A stretch of DNA of 64,000 nt from Taibaiella chishuiensis (GCF_003014535.1 NZ_PYGD01000005.1:248001-312000); one strand, 5' to 3'. Shown: positions 35,341 to 45,057, counted from the first letter of the stretch. Made by a program: numbers and translations. The notes: generated by a model not told the origin, from the letters alone.

Positions 35341-36749
35341 ACAAAAGACACCTGAATATACTTACCCTGGCCCTGCCGGTCCTGCTGCTGCAGGCCTGCA
35401 GCGTAGGCCGCAAATACAGCCGTGGCGACCTGGCCATGCCGGCACAATACCGGCAGCAAGTACCCCTGACCGCCGATACCGTAATCCTGCCCTGGCATAG
35501 CTTTTTTAAAGACCCCTTGCTGGCAGACCTGGTACAAAAGGCATTGGAAAAGAACAGCGATATTGCAGTAGCCATGCTGAGCCTGCAACAAACCGAGCTA
35601 AGCTATAAACAAGCAAAGCTGCAGTTGCTGCCCTCCGTAGACCTTACAGCGGGCAGTAACCGCAACTGGTTATCGCAAAACTCGCTGAACGGCTCGCTGG
35701 GCCAGCAGTTTGCCGGCACCAATTATATGGACGACTTTAATGCGGCCATCAACCTGTCCTGGGAAGCCGACATCTGGGGCAAGGTAAAAATGCAGAAAGA
35801 AGAGGCCCGCGCCAATTACTTTATGCAAAAGGAAAACCTGGATGCCCTGCGTACCCGCATTATAGCCGAAGTAGCACAGGCTTATTACAACCTGGTAGCG
35901 CTGGACGAACAGATGAAGGTGGCGGAACAAAACATTGCCCTGAGCGAAAACACGCTGCAGATGATCCGCCTGCAATACCGCTCGGCCCAAACCAGTTCGC
36001 TTGCCGTAGGACAGGCCGAGGCCCAGAAGAAGACAGCAGAATTGCTGATCCCCCTGGCCAAACAGAATATAGCCATCCAGGAGAATGCCCTGAGCATTTT
36101 ATGTGGGGTATATCCCGACAGTATCCGCAGGGCTGCCAGCCTCGACGAAGTTATACCCGAAAGCAGGCTTGCTGCCGGCGTACCGGCAGTATTACTGAGC
36201 AGGCGGCCCGATGTAAAGGCGGCAGAATATGCGGTAATGGCAGCCAATGCACGCAGCGGCCTGGCCAAGGCCAATATGTACCCGGCCTTTACCCTTACGG
36301 CCTCGGCCGGCGCCAACTCTTTCAAGTTCAGCAACTGGTTGGACCTGCCCGGGTCGATAGCTAAAAACCTGGGTGTGGGCCTTACCCAGCCCATCTTCCG
36401 TAAGCGCGCGCTAAAAACCGCTTACGATATCGCCCTGCTGGAACAGCAGAAGTCGGCGCAACAGTTCCGGCAAACGGTATTGGTTGCGGTGAGCGAGGTA
36501 TCCGATGCCCTGGCTACCCTGGCGCATAGCGACGAACGCCTGCTGCTGACCGGAGAGAAAGGCCGCTCGCTGAGCCAGGCCACCCGCGATGCTACGGCAT
36601 TATACAAAAGCGCCATGGCCAGTTATCTCGAAGTAATTACGGCACAAAACAATGCCTTGCAGAACGATCTCGACGCGATAGCCATTAAACGCGAAAAGAT
36701 GCAGGCTATAACCCGGCTCTATCGCGCCCTTGGCGGCGGCACACAATAA
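35337..36749 (+). CDS. outer-membrane efflux lipoprotein (NodT/OprM type)
   Basis: A 470-residue TolC-family channel. Lipobox LLQAC gives Cys21 as the lipid anchor. The family pattern of two similar halves is visible: LVQKALEKNSDIAVAMLSLQQTELSYKQAKLQLLPSVDLTAG, INLSWEADIWGKVKMQKEEARANYF, and in the second half LAAGVPAVLLSRRPDVKAAEYAVMAANARSGLAKANMYPAFTLTASAG. It completes the tripartite pump with the two upstream genes. ATGA overlap with the permease gene. Confidence 0.93.
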   Translation: MNKRHLNILTLALPVLLLQACSVGRKYSRGDLAMPAQYRQQVPLTADTVILPWHSFFKDPLLADLVQKALEKNSDIAVAMLSLQQTELSYKQAKLQLLPSVDLTAGSNRNWLSQNSLNGSLGQQFAGTNYMDDFNAAINLSWEADIWGKVKMQKEEARANYFMQKENLDALRTRIIAEVAQAYYNLVALDEQMKVAEQNIALSENTLQMIRLQYRSAQTSSLAVGQAEAQKKTAELLIPLAKQNIAIQENALSILCGVYPDSIRRAASLDEVIPESRLAAGVPAVLLSRRPDVKAAEYAVMAANARSGLAKANMYPAFTLTASAGANSFKFSNWLDLPGSIAKNLGVGLTQPIFRKRALKTAYDIALLEQQKSAQQFRQTVLVAVSEVSDALATLAHSDERLLLTGEKGRSLSQATRDATALYKSAMASYLEVITAQNNALQNDLDAIAIKREKMQAITRLYRALGGGTQ

Positions 36750-36777
36750 GACCGGCGATTCCCCGACACAAGACATG

Positions 36778-36806
36778 AAAGCCACCGTTAATCAACGGTG
36801 GCTTTT
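36778..36806 (+). terminator. terminator of the efflux operon
   Basis: A 12-bp stem, AAAGCCACCGTT / AACGGTGGCTTT, ending in TTTT. Confidence 0.85.
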
Positions 36807-37018
36807 GCATATCAAAATAAATGCAAAATATTTCAATTGTATTATTTAACGATACAGAAAGTATTTATTTATGAATAAAAATGCAATTTTTATGACCTTA
36901 AAATGTGGGTTATACATAAACGCCGGAAGCGATACCCATCCTGTCACACGGCCATGATCGCAGGCCATGACTATGCAACCCGGGATGCCGGTATCCTTCC
37001 TCAAAAAACAAAAAAGTA

Positions 37019-39256
37019 ATGAAGCACCACGTACGCCAGATTCTTAAAAGCTATATGGCCAAGTCTGTTTGTATCGGGCTGGGGCTATCAGCCCTTCCCC
37101 ACGCCGGCTATGGGCAATATTGCACGCCTTCCAGCACACTTTGCGGCTATGGTGATGCCATCACCAATGTTACCTTTGCCGGTGTCAATAATACCACTAC
37201 CTGCAGTACCAACGGCTACGGCAACTATACGGCCAGCGTAGCAGCCGCAACCGCGAGCGCCGGTACTACCTACCCGATCTCGGTCAAGATCGAAAACGGG
37301 GGTACCGAGCATGCCTCAGTCTGGGTTGATTTTAACCAGAACCAGGCTTTTGAAGCCAATGAATTTTTCTACCTGGGCTCCAGCACCAACGGCAATGCCA
37401 TTACAGGGAATATACCGGTACCTGCAACTGCAGTCTCCGGCGCCACGCGGATACGCATCAGAGGAAGTTATGGCCCCACGGCTCCTACCGCATCAGCAGC
37501 CTGTAACTTCACCAGCTCATCTTTTGGTGAAACGGAGGACTATACCGTAAACATCAGTAACGGCGTGCCCCCGCCCACCTGCTTCGCTCCCGCAATGCCG
37601 ACAGCCACGGCCATCACGACCACTACCGCATCGCTCAACTGGACCCAGGCCGGCACACCGTCCCAGTGGCAGATCAAATACGGTGCTACCGGGTTTCCTT
37701 TAGCCACGGGCGGTACAAACATTCTTACGCCCACTAAACCCTATACCCTAAACCCGCCGCTTACGCCCGGCACGACTTACGATTACTATGTACGGGCCAT
37801 ATGCGGCGCCGGCGATACCAGTGCCTGGTCGCCGGTTGCCACGTTTACCACGACCTGTATACCGCCCACGATCAGTTCAAAAACAGACAGCTTCCGTTGC
37901 GGACCAGGTACCGTTGTTTTAAAAGCAACACCTTCGGCAGGAAGTATAAAATGGTATACCGCACTTACCGGCGGCACCGCCGTATTTACCGGCAACACCT
38001 ACACCACACCCTCGCTAACCGCCACCACAACCTATTATATCACTGCGGCCACCGGCACCTGCGAAAGCACGCCCAGGCAGGCCGTAACCGCTACCATAAG
38101 ACCGTTACCGGTTGTCAATATCGGCAACGATACCACCATATGCCCCGGCACATCTTACACCATGAATGCGGGCAATGCCGGTGCCACCTATCTATGGAAC
38201 AACAATGCCACCACGCAAAGCATTACCGTAAACCAGGCCGGCAACTACTCGGTATTGGTTACCCTCAACGGCTGCAGCAATTCGGATGCCCGGCTGATTA
38301 CCGACGGCGAAATACCGGTGCGCAACCTGCCGGCTACGATAGATCTTTGCCAGGGTCAGGTAGCCAACCTGAACGCAGGCAACGCAGGCAGTACTTATCT
38401 CTGGACACCCGGCGGGCAAACCACACAAACGGTTAACATAGGCACCGGCGGCATACATGCCGTGACCATCAAAAGCACCACAGGTTGCGTAATCCGCGAC
38501 AGTACCCTGGTGGTAATGCGACAGCTCCCCGTTGTTGATCTCGGTAACGATACAACGGTCTGTATCGGTGCTCCGGTTACGATCGACGCGGGCGCTTCGT
38601 CCCACAAGTACCTGTGGACACCCACGGGTGATACCACACAGACCATTACTGTATCGGATTCCGGCACCTACCGGCTGCGTGTAACTACGGCTTTTAGCTG
38701 TGTCGATAGTTTTGACCGGCATATCGCCTGGCTGCCGGCGGTGCATACCAGCGGTTTTAATTTTATCCCCTTGTTTTATGAAGACCTGGGTAAAGTCAGG
38801 TTCGAACCGATCGATCCCATATCCGTTACCAGCTACCTCTGGGACTTTGGCGATGGCAGCGCCACCACGACAGAAGAGCGCCCCGTACATACCTATAGCA
38901 CTACAGGCCAGTATATCGTTACTTTACTCGTATCGGGCGGCTGCGGTACAGATACGACACGCTTGCCGATCCATGTAGACCTGGCTACGGGTATTGCCGG
39001 CCCGGGTCAGGCAGAGGAATCCCTGCTTTTGTATCCCAACCCCGCGCATGACCGGCTTACGCTGGAATGCCGCAACCCCGACTTACGGCCCAGCGGGTTG
39101 GTTATCTATAACACGCTCGGCGCAGCCGTTTACAGGCGGGAAATACATCATCTCAAAGAGCAGGTAAACACCCGGGTCCTGGCGGCCGGCAGCTATGTCA
39201 TCCGTATACAGACCAACAGGGGAAGCATCACCCGGAAATTCGAAGTCGCCCGTTAA
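37019..39256 (+). CDS. multidomain T9SS-secreted adhesin-like protein (GEVED, FnIII, PKD)
   Basis: A 745-residue protein with a signal peptide (about 1-32, ending GYG-Q). In order: a GEVED-type beta domain (about 35-180, HASVWVDFNQNQAFEANEFF...GETEDYTVNIS); a fibronectin type III domain (about 188-280, ASLNWTQAGTPSQWQI...YDYYVRAIC); an Ig-like domain (about 283-363); three tandem units of about 60-75 residues with 'NDTTxC...AG...YLW...TTQ.I.V' (about 365-575); a PKD domain (YLWDFGDGSATTTEERPVHTYSTTGQY); and a type A T9SS sorting domain (LYPNPAHDRLTLE...GSYVIRI). Many Cys. No enzyme motif; cell-surface binding is the likely role. Confidence 0.88.
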   Translation: MKHHVRQILKSYMAKSVCIGLGLSALPHAGYGQYCTPSSTLCGYGDAITNVTFAGVNNTTTCSTNGYGNYTASVAAATASAGTTYPISVKIENGGTEHASVWVDFNQNQAFEANEFFYLGSSTNGNAITGNIPVPATAVSGATRIRIRGSYGPTAPTASAACNFTSSSFGETEDYTVNISNGVPPPTCFAPAMPTATAITTTTASLNWTQAGTPSQWQIKYGATGFPLATGGTNILTPTKPYTLNPPLTPGTTYDYYVRAICGAGDTSAWSPVATFTTTCIPPTISSKTDSFRCGPGTVVLKATPSAGSIKWYTALTGGTAVFTGNTYTTPSLTATTTYYITAATGTCESTPRQAVTATIRPLPVVNIGNDTTICPGTSYTMNAGNAGATYLWNNNATTQSITVNQAGNYSVLVTLNGCSNSDARLITDGEIPVRNLPATIDLCQGQVANLNAGNAGSTYLWTPGGQTTQTVNIGTGGIHAVTIKSTTGCVIRDSTLVVMRQLPVVDLGNDTTVCIGAPVTIDAGASSHKYLWTPTGDTTQTITVSDSGTYRLRVTTAFSCVDSFDRHIAWLPAVHTSGFNFIPLFYEDLGKVRFEPIDPISVTSYLWDFGDGSATTTEERPVHTYSTTGQYIVTLLVSGGCGTDTTRLPIHVDLATGIAGPGQAEESLLLYPNPAHDRLTLECRNPDLRPSGLVIYNTLGAAVYRREIHHLKEQVNTRVLAAGSYVIRIQTNRGSITRKFEVAR

Positions 39257-39292
39257 ATATTTTTAATGAAGACGCCTCCAGGCACTTCGTTT

Positions 39293-39328
39293 ATGCCCAT
39301 GTTTCCCAAAGGGAGCATGGGCATTTTG
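39293..39328 (+). terminator. terminator after the adhesin-like gene
   Basis: A stem ATGCCCATG / CATGGGCAT, with an inner TCCC / GGGA pairing, followed by TTTTGCG. Confidence 0.65.
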
Positions 39329-39446
39329 CGTTAGCACTTCGCAAGCCGGCATTTCCGGTTCCCGGTGCAAAATGTCCGGCTTAAGGTTTTGGGGCTTCCC
39401 AGCTACGGGTGCCCCCATTACTTTTGGTGTATCAAAATCAATAAAC

Positions 39447-40223
39447 ATGAACAGATCACAAAAAGTAACCCTCTTTTCCGCAGTACTCCTGCTGTTCCTG
39501 CTCCCCTTTACGCTCAAACTCAGCGCCTGTGCTAAGCCGCCTGGTATTGCAGACAGTACCGGCCAGGGTTTTGCCGTACTCGAACTCTTTACTTCCGAAG
39601 GCTGTTCGAGTTGCCCGCCGGCGGAGCAATTGCTTGAAACCCTGCAAGGCGAATCAACCGGCAAACCCGTATATATCCTGGCCTACCATGTCGATTACTG
39701 GGACCGGCTGGGCTGGAAAGATCCATTCAGCAGTGCAGCTTTCTCCCTGCGTCAATACGACTATAGCCGCTACTTTACCGGCCAGGTATACACCCCGCAA
39801 ATGGTACTTAACGGCCAGACCGAAGGCGTAGGCTCCAACGAATCGCTGATCAGGCATACTGTAGTAAAGCTGCTGGACCAGGCAGGTACGGCAACCCTGG
39901 CTATAGAAGCCACGCCTAAGGCCGGCGAAGCTACTGTCCGCTACCAGGCGGCAACAGGCAACAAGAGCCGGCTGGAGATTGCCATCGTGGAAAAGCATGC
40001 CATAAGCAAAGTAACCCGCGGCGAAAATGAAGGCCGCACCCTGAGCCATGTCCAGATCGTACGGAGCCTGCAAAGCTTTAGCATCGGCAAAAACGGCGCC
40101 GGCGCCGAAAAGATCGCGCTGCCCAAAGACTTCAATACCACCGACTGGGAAATAATAGGCCTGTTGCGCAATCCCGGTACCGGCGCTATCCTTGCGGCTA
40201 ACCGGGCAACCTTTATACTTTAA
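39447..40223 (+). CDS. DUF1223 thioredoxin-fold secreted protein
   Basis: A 258-residue protein. The start at 39447 gives a signal-like N-terminus (MNRSQKVTLFSAVLLLFLLPF). AVLELFTSEGCSSCPPAEQLLE is the DUF1223 hallmark with a CxxC active-site motif; ILAYHVDYWDRLGWKDPFS and VYTPQMVLNGQ complete the fold. The C-terminal half is beta-rich. Family members are predicted extracytoplasmic redox proteins; the substrate is unknown. It lies 18 bases upstream of the alpha/beta hydrolase gene, in the same direction. Confidence 0.85.
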   Translation: MNRSQKVTLFSAVLLLFLLPFTLKLSACAKPPGIADSTGQGFAVLELFTSEGCSSCPPAEQLLETLQGESTGKPVYILAYHVDYWDRLGWKDPFSSAAFSLRQYDYSRYFTGQVYTPQMVLNGQTEGVGSNESLIRHTVVKLLDQAGTATLAIEATPKAGEATVRYQAATGNKSRLEIAIVEKHAISKVTRGENEGRTLSHVQIVRSLQSFSIGKNGAGAEKIALPKDFNTTDWEIIGLLRNPGTGAILAANRATFIL

Positions 40224-40241
40224 CCCATAAATACACACAAG

Positions 40242-41015
40242 ATGAAATCCATAAACTGCCTGCGCGGATTCGCCAAACCGCTGATCGCCGCATCGCTCTC
40301 CCTGTTTGCCCTGACCGCGCATGCCGGGCAACCCAAGACCAAAAATATCGTACTCGTACATGGCGCTTTTGTCGACGGCTCCGGCTGGAAACCTGTATAC
40401 GATATCCTGCAGCAAAAGGGCTACCATGTAAGCATCGTGCAGAACCCGCTGAGCTCGCTCGGCGATGATGTAACGGCCACCAATAGCGTACTGGATGCGC
40501 AGGATGGCCCGGCTATACTCGTAGGCCATTCCTGGGGCGGCATGGTCATTACCGAAGCAGGCCTACACCCCAAAGTGGCGGCACTCGTGTATATAGCGGC
40601 ATTCGTTCCGGACAAAGGCGAATCGGCGGGACAATGGGTCAGCGCACGACCGGCCGCACCGGAAGCGGGGTTTACCCCACCCGATCGCTTTGGCTATCTC
40701 TATTTCGAACCGGCCAAATTTCACGGCGGCTTTGCTGCCGATCTCAGCCAGGCGCAAAGTGACTTTCTTAGTGCTGCACAGGCGCCGGTTAAAGCCACCT
40801 GCTTTACCCAAACAACGCAGCAGGTAGCCTGGAAAAGCAAACCCAGCTATGGCATTATAGCTACAGAGGACAAGGCACTGAACCCGCAAACCGAGCGCGA
40901 GATGTACCTAAGGGCCGGCGCGAAGATCACGGAGGTGCAGGCAAGTCACGCCCTGTTCCAGTCGCAACCCGAGGCAGTAGCCCGGGTGATTATAGAAGCC
41001 GCGGAAAATAACTGA
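40242..41015 (+). CDS. exported alpha/beta hydrolase
   Basis: A 257-residue protein with a signal peptide ending AHA-G. IVLVHGAFVDGSGWKPVYDIL is the first strand and oxyanion region. LVGHSWGGMV carries the nucleophile Ser97. The catalytic His236 is in QASHALFQSQPE. Similar enzymes are annotated as esterases, haloperoxidase-like or hydroxynitrile-lyase-like hydrolases. The substrate is not predictable. It is probably co-transcribed with the DUF1223 gene. Confidence 0.85.
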   Translation: MKSINCLRGFAKPLIAASLSLFALTAHAGQPKTKNIVLVHGAFVDGSGWKPVYDILQQKGYHVSIVQNPLSSLGDDVTATNSVLDAQDGPAILVGHSWGGMVITEAGLHPKVAALVYIAAFVPDKGESAGQWVSARPAAPEAGFTPPDRFGYLYFEPAKFHGGFAADLSQAQSDFLSAAQAPVKATCFTQTTQQVAWKSKPSYGIIATEDKALNPQTEREMYLRAGAKITEVQASHALFQSQPEAVARVIIEAAENN

Positions 41016-41056
41016 CCATACCTAACAACAAGTGCTCAATCTTAAAACATATAAAA

Positions 41057-41515
41057 ATGGAAAACACCCAGGAACAACTGGTAACAGACAGCCAGGTTAT
41101 TAGCATCGAAAAAGTACTTTATACCGGTAAAGTACACGTTACCGGCGGACGTGAAGGCAATGCCAGCAGCGACGACGGGCGCCTGCAAACCGCCCTTACC
41201 CCGCCCGGCGGCAAGGGTACCGGCACCAATCCCGAACAACTGTTTGCCGCCGGATGGTCGGCCTGCTTTATCGGCGCCATCAAACATAACGCGGCCACGC
41301 TGGGTCTGCGCGTACCGGATACCGCTTCGGTAGATGCCGAAGTAGACCTCGCCACCAACCAGGATGGCTTCCTGTTACAGGCCAGGTTACGGGTAGCCCT
41401 GCCCGGCCTTGAGCCGGAAGCGGCCCGTCAACTGGTTGTGGCAGCACACGATACCTGTCCCTATTCTAAAGCCACCCGTGGCAATATTAATGTACACATA
41501 CAGGTTGCGGTATAA
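41057..41515 (+). CDS. ohr: organic hydroperoxide resistance protein Ohr
   Basis: A 152-residue OsmC/Ohr peroxidase that reduces organic hydroperoxides with thiols. Both catalytic Cys are present: Cys70 in AAGWSACFIGAI and Cys134 in HDTCPYSKATRGN. The NPEQLFA motif (Glu60) and DGRLQTALTPPGG are typical of Ohr. Homologues form dimers in the cytosol. No OhrR-type regulator lies next to it. A terminator follows. Confidence 0.92.
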   Translation: MENTQEQLVTDSQVISIEKVLYTGKVHVTGGREGNASSDDGRLQTALTPPGGKGTGTNPEQLFAAGWSACFIGAIKHNAATLGLRVPDTASVDAEVDLATNQDGFLLQARLRVALPGLEPEAARQLVVAAHDTCPYSKATRGNINVHIQVAV

Positions 41516-41531
41516 AACAAGCCGGCTTTAT

Positions 41532-41566
41532 AACAGGAGTATCCCCATCGGGATACTCCTGTTTTG
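41532..41566 (+). terminator. terminator after ohr
   Basis: A 14-bp stem, AACAGGAGTATCCC / GGGATACTCCTGTT, ending in TTTTG. Confidence 0.85.
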
Positions 41567-41691
41567 TTTAAAACAAAGCGTATCATTTCCCGGATATCCC
41601 TGTCTGCTTCAGCCCCCCGTTTGTCCGGTTAGCCTAATCCCTGCTATGCCGCGCCCTCACCGCCCGGTACCTTTACATTATATAACAGTTT

Positions 41692-42639
41692 ATGAAACGA
41701 TCTCAAAAGCGGCTCTGGATCTGGGCTACGCCCATCGTACTCTTTGCGGGCCTGCAATTTTTCCAACCCGGGCAAACCAACCCGCCGGTAACACATCCCA
41801 TACAAGCACCGGCCGCGGTAACCAGCATCCTGAAACGGGCCTGTTACGATTGCCACTCCAACGAAACCAGGCTACACTGGTACAACCAGGTGGCGCCCGT
41901 ATCCTGGCTGGTATCGGAACACGTCAATACGGGACGTTCCCGCTTCAACTTTTCCACCTGGGATACCCTGAGCCCTGTGCAGCAACAGGGCCTGTTATGG
42001 GAAATGGTCAATATGGTACTGGATGGTAAAATGCCTTTACCCTCCTACACGGCCATACACCCGGCCGCCAAACTATCGCAAGAAGACATCGCCGTATTAA
42101 AGGCTTATGTAAACGGGCTGAGCCCGGCACAATACCACGATACAACAATGATCAGACAGGCCGCACAACAATATACAACCGCCGGCGCCACCGCGCCAGG
42201 ACAATCAAAACCTATCCCCGTTGCCGCCAATGGTGTGGCTTACCAGCCCGGTTTCCGCAGTTGGCAGGTGATCAGCACTACTAACCGGTTCGACAACAAC
42301 CGCAGCATAAGGGTGCTGTATGGCAATGCTATAGCGGCTGCAGCCGTAAAAGACAACAAGATCAACCCCTGGCCGCAGGGCAGTGTCCTGGTTAAAGTGG
42401 TCTGGGATATCGTACAGGAAAAGAACGGCGATATACTGCCGGGCGCTTTCAACAATGTGCAGATCATGATCAAGGACAACAAAAAGTTTGGCGCAAGCGG
42501 CGGCTGGGGCTTTGCCAAATTCAACGGACTGGAGTTAAAACCCTATGGCAAGACCGCAGCTTTTAACACGGCCTGTTACAATTGCCACAAAGCGGCCAGT
42601 GACTACGACTATGTATTTAACCTGCCGGCCACCCAATAG
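41692..42639 (+). CDS. dihaem protein: haem-binding domain plus cytochrome P460-like domain
   Basis: A 315-residue exported protein. An N-terminal hydrophobic anchor (LWIWATPIVLFAGLQFF) precedes a haem-binding domain with CYDCH at residues 51-55 and RLHWYNQVAPVSWLVSEHV. From about 185 on, the sequence fits a cytochrome P460 domain (PGFRSWQVISTTNRFDNNRSIRVLYGN...GGWGFAKFNG), ending with a second CxxCH at residues 295-299. Two haem c groups are therefore likely. P460 proteins elsewhere oxidise hydroxylamine or bind NO; a similar detoxification or redox role here is only possible. Confidence 0.82.
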   Translation: MKRSQKRLWIWATPIVLFAGLQFFQPGQTNPPVTHPIQAPAAVTSILKRACYDCHSNETRLHWYNQVAPVSWLVSEHVNTGRSRFNFSTWDTLSPVQQQGLLWEMVNMVLDGKMPLPSYTAIHPAAKLSQEDIAVLKAYVNGLSPAQYHDTTMIRQAAQQYTTAGATAPGQSKPIPVAANGVAYQPGFRSWQVISTTNRFDNNRSIRVLYGNAIAAAAVKDNKINPWPQGSVLVKVVWDIVQEKNGDILPGAFNNVQIMIKDNKKFGASGGWGFAKFNGLELKPYGKTAAFNTACYNCHKAASDYDYVFNLPATQ

Positions 42640-42704
42640 CCTGCCGGTTAATTGCCGGGCAAAATTCTGCATTAGGATCAAATCCTTTTTTATAAAAATA
42701 TATC

Positions 42705-43157
42705 ATGAGAAAAATAATCCTGGCTTTACTGGTATCCACAACCACTGCGGGCTGCGTACCGGGGCCGCAACCGCAACACCGCACCTTATTCGATGCCGGC
42801 GGCATGCAGGTGATCAGTGTATTCGCCAACCGGACCGATAAAACCTTATCGATACTTTATGGCGACAGCGCCGCCCTGATCGCAGCCCGTTCGGAGTACA
42901 GGCAAAGCGATAAGGAAGGGCAACTGACCCTGGTTACCTATCACCAGGCCGACAACAGGTTCTGGTATGGCAGCCTGGTTAACGGGGCTATTAAAAGCGT
43001 GGAACACATCGGCATTACCCCCGAAGCTGGCGCCACACCGGCTTTTGCATACCGGCTCAGCCAGGGCCAGCCAACTGCCGATGCTTCCGGCCATATGATC
43101 AACGCAGACGAACGCGTCCGGCAAATCCTGGCCCACAGGCCGGTAGTATTTCCTTAA
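42705..43157 (+). CDS. hypothetical lipoprotein (150 aa)
   Basis: Signal peptide with lipobox TAGC (Cys17). The mature part is small and mixed, with VFANRTDKTLSILYGDSAALIAARS, then YHQADNRFWYGSLVNGAIKSVEHI. The last segments are Pro/Ala-rich. No known family. Its position after the dihaem gene, 65 bases away, allows co-transcription, but no link in function is visible. The sensor kinase gene follows after 18 bases. Confidence 0.65.
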   Translation: MRKIILALLVSTTTAGCVPGPQPQHRTLFDAGGMQVISVFANRTDKTLSILYGDSAALIAARSEYRQSDKEGQLTLVTYHQADNRFWYGSLVNGAIKSVEHIGITPEAGATPAFAYRLSQGQPTADASGHMINADERVRQILAHRPVVFP

Positions 43158-43175
43158 ATCCATTAACTTGCCCCC

Positions 43176-44195
43176 ATGAAAACAAGCGACCTGAAGATCT
43201 CCCCGGTTGTCATCTGGACCAGTTCCATTATCCTGGGCGTTCTATCGTCGGTGCCGCAGCTTGCCCAGCACAGCTTCAACCTGCCCGAAGCCATTGTCAA
43301 CGCCGTACTCACTTCCTGTTTTGCCATTGTAATGTGGTATGTGAACCTCTACATGCTCTCCTGGTACGCACGTAAGACGCCCCGGCAAAGGCTTTCCTAC
43401 CGCAGGTTGTTTATCACGCTGGCGGTAGGTATCGTGGTTATGTTTGCCCTCGCCTGGGTACAGCAACTCATCCTGTCGCATATCAACTTCGGACCGGTGA
43501 TGCTGATGATCGAAGTACGGGGCTTGCTGATCAACCTGGTTTGTTATATGTTCCTGCACCTGTTGCAGCAGAACTACGAAAACCGGCATGTTACCATGCA
43601 ACTCGAACAGTTAAAAAACGACAACCTCGCCGCCCAGTACGAATTGCTGAAACAACAGGTAAACCCGCATTTCCTCTTCAACAGTCTCAATACGCTCAAA
43701 GCCATGGTAGAGAGCGGGGAAAAGGAAGCCGTAGACTTTATCCTGAAATTATCCAACTTTTACCGTTATACCCTGGAAAGCCGGAAAGCAGACCTGATCA
43801 AGGTTTCAGAAGAAATGGAAATCGTAAAGGCCTATTTGTTCCTGCAACATGCCCGCTTCGAAGGCGGTTTTACCTTTAACGATAACCTGGACGCAGCTGT
43901 TTTACAGACCTTCATCCCGCCCTTCACCCTGCAGCTGCTTATCGAAAACTGTCTCAAACACAATATCGTTTCCCAGGACAAGCCTTTACATATCCGGCTG
44001 TATACGGAGCAGGACCGGCTCGTACTGGAGAACCCCATCCAGCTCAAAAGCGGCGATCATCATTCCATGGGCGTGGGCCTGGAAAACATCAACCTGCGGT
44101 ACCGCCACCTGCTCGACAAACAAATAGACATTTCGGACCACCAAAACATCTTTACCATCAAACTGCCACTGATCTATGAATATACTCATCATTGA
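43176..44195 (+). CDS. LytS-type sensor histidine kinase
   Basis: A 339-residue protein. Four hydrophobic segments fill the first 130 residues, then KQQVNPHFLFNSLNTLKAMVES contains the phosphorylated His165. The ATP-binding motifs are LLIENCLKHN, MGVGLENINLRYRHLL and a short C-terminal end. The stop lies 20 bases inside the response regulator gene, indicating translational coupling. The signal sensed is unknown. Confidence 0.9.
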   Translation: MKTSDLKISPVVIWTSSIILGVLSSVPQLAQHSFNLPEAIVNAVLTSCFAIVMWYVNLYMLSWYARKTPRQRLSYRRLFITLAVGIVVMFALAWVQQLILSHINFGPVMLMIEVRGLLINLVCYMFLHLLQQNYENRHVTMQLEQLKNDNLAAQYELLKQQVNPHFLFNSLNTLKAMVESGEKEAVDFILKLSNFYRYTLESRKADLIKVSEEMEIVKAYLFLQHARFEGGFTFNDNLDAAVLQTFIPPFTLQLLIENCLKHNIVSQDKPLHIRLYTEQDRLVLENPIQLKSGDHHSMGVGLENINLRYRHLLDKQIDISDHQNIFTIKLPLIYEYTHH

Positions 44196-44943
44196 AGATG
44201 AACCCAGGACCGCCAAATCGCTGGAGAAAATAATTACCGAAGTGCGCACCGATGCGGCCATTACCGGCCTTTACCAGAGCGTTGAAAGTTCAGTTAAGGC
44301 GCTGGCGCAAAACCCGCCGGTAGACCTCATCTTTATGGATATACAGCTGGCAGATGGCCTGTCGTTCGAAATCTTCAAACAGGTTACCGTCAGTTGCCCG
44401 GTTATCTTTTGCACGGCCTTCGACGAATATGCCATAGAGGCTTTCCGGCAGAACGGTATCGATTATATCCTTAAACCGTTTTCGCAGCAGGATATCGCGG
44501 AAGCCTTCAGGAAGGCCGATGCGCTTAAAAGCTTCTACCAGCAAAAGGCTGCACCCGCACCCGACTTCAGCGAGCTGATCAGCCGCCTGGGCGGTCCTGC
44601 CGGCAAAACGAGCTTCCTGGTTTTCCACGACCAGAAATATATGACCGTTGCCACCGAAGAGATCGCCTTCTTTTATGTAAGCTACAATGCAACCTGTATC
44701 AAATGCTTCGATAAAAAAGAATATGTGATCAGCCAGTCGCTGGACCAGATTGCGGCACAGGTATCTGCAAAGCAGTTCTTCCGGGTCAACAGGCAATACC
44801 TGGTCAACTTTAAAGCCATTAAGGAAATAGAACATTACTTTATGCGTAAGCTCTATATAAAACTCGTGATCGATACCAAAGAAAAGTTACTGGTTAATAA
44901 AGAAAAGGCGCCGCGCTTCTTTGCCTGGATGGAAGACCGCTAG
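44176..44943 (+). CDS. LytTR-family response regulator
   Basis: A 255-residue partner of the preceding kinase. Receiver: MNILIIEDEP, phosphoacceptor Asp55 in LIFMDIQLADG, CTAFDEYAIEAF, and the final Lys in YILKPF. From about 150: LytTR DNA-binding domain (EEIAFFYVSYNATCIKCFDKKEYVI...FFRVNRQYLVNFKAIKEI). Target genes unknown. It shares organisation with the pair at 28842-30688, so the two systems are probably paralogous. Confidence 0.92.
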   Translation: MNILIIEDEPRTAKSLEKIITEVRTDAAITGLYQSVESSVKALAQNPPVDLIFMDIQLADGLSFEIFKQVTVSCPVIFCTAFDEYAIEAFRQNGIDYILKPFSQQDIAEAFRKADALKSFYQQKAAPAPDFSELISRLGGPAGKTSFLVFHDQKYMTVATEEIAFFYVSYNATCIKCFDKKEYVISQSLDQIAAQVSAKQFFRVNRQYLVNFKAIKEIEHYFMRKLYIKLVIDTKEKLLVNKEKAPRFFAWMEDR

Positions 44944-45057
44944 CCTGCAGCATGCTTTAGCGGGGTATGGAGTAAAATATATTCGGAGCGCCGGAGCAAG
45001 GGATCAGCACCCTTGCCCCGGCGCTTTCATTTTACACATGGATAAATACATATACTG

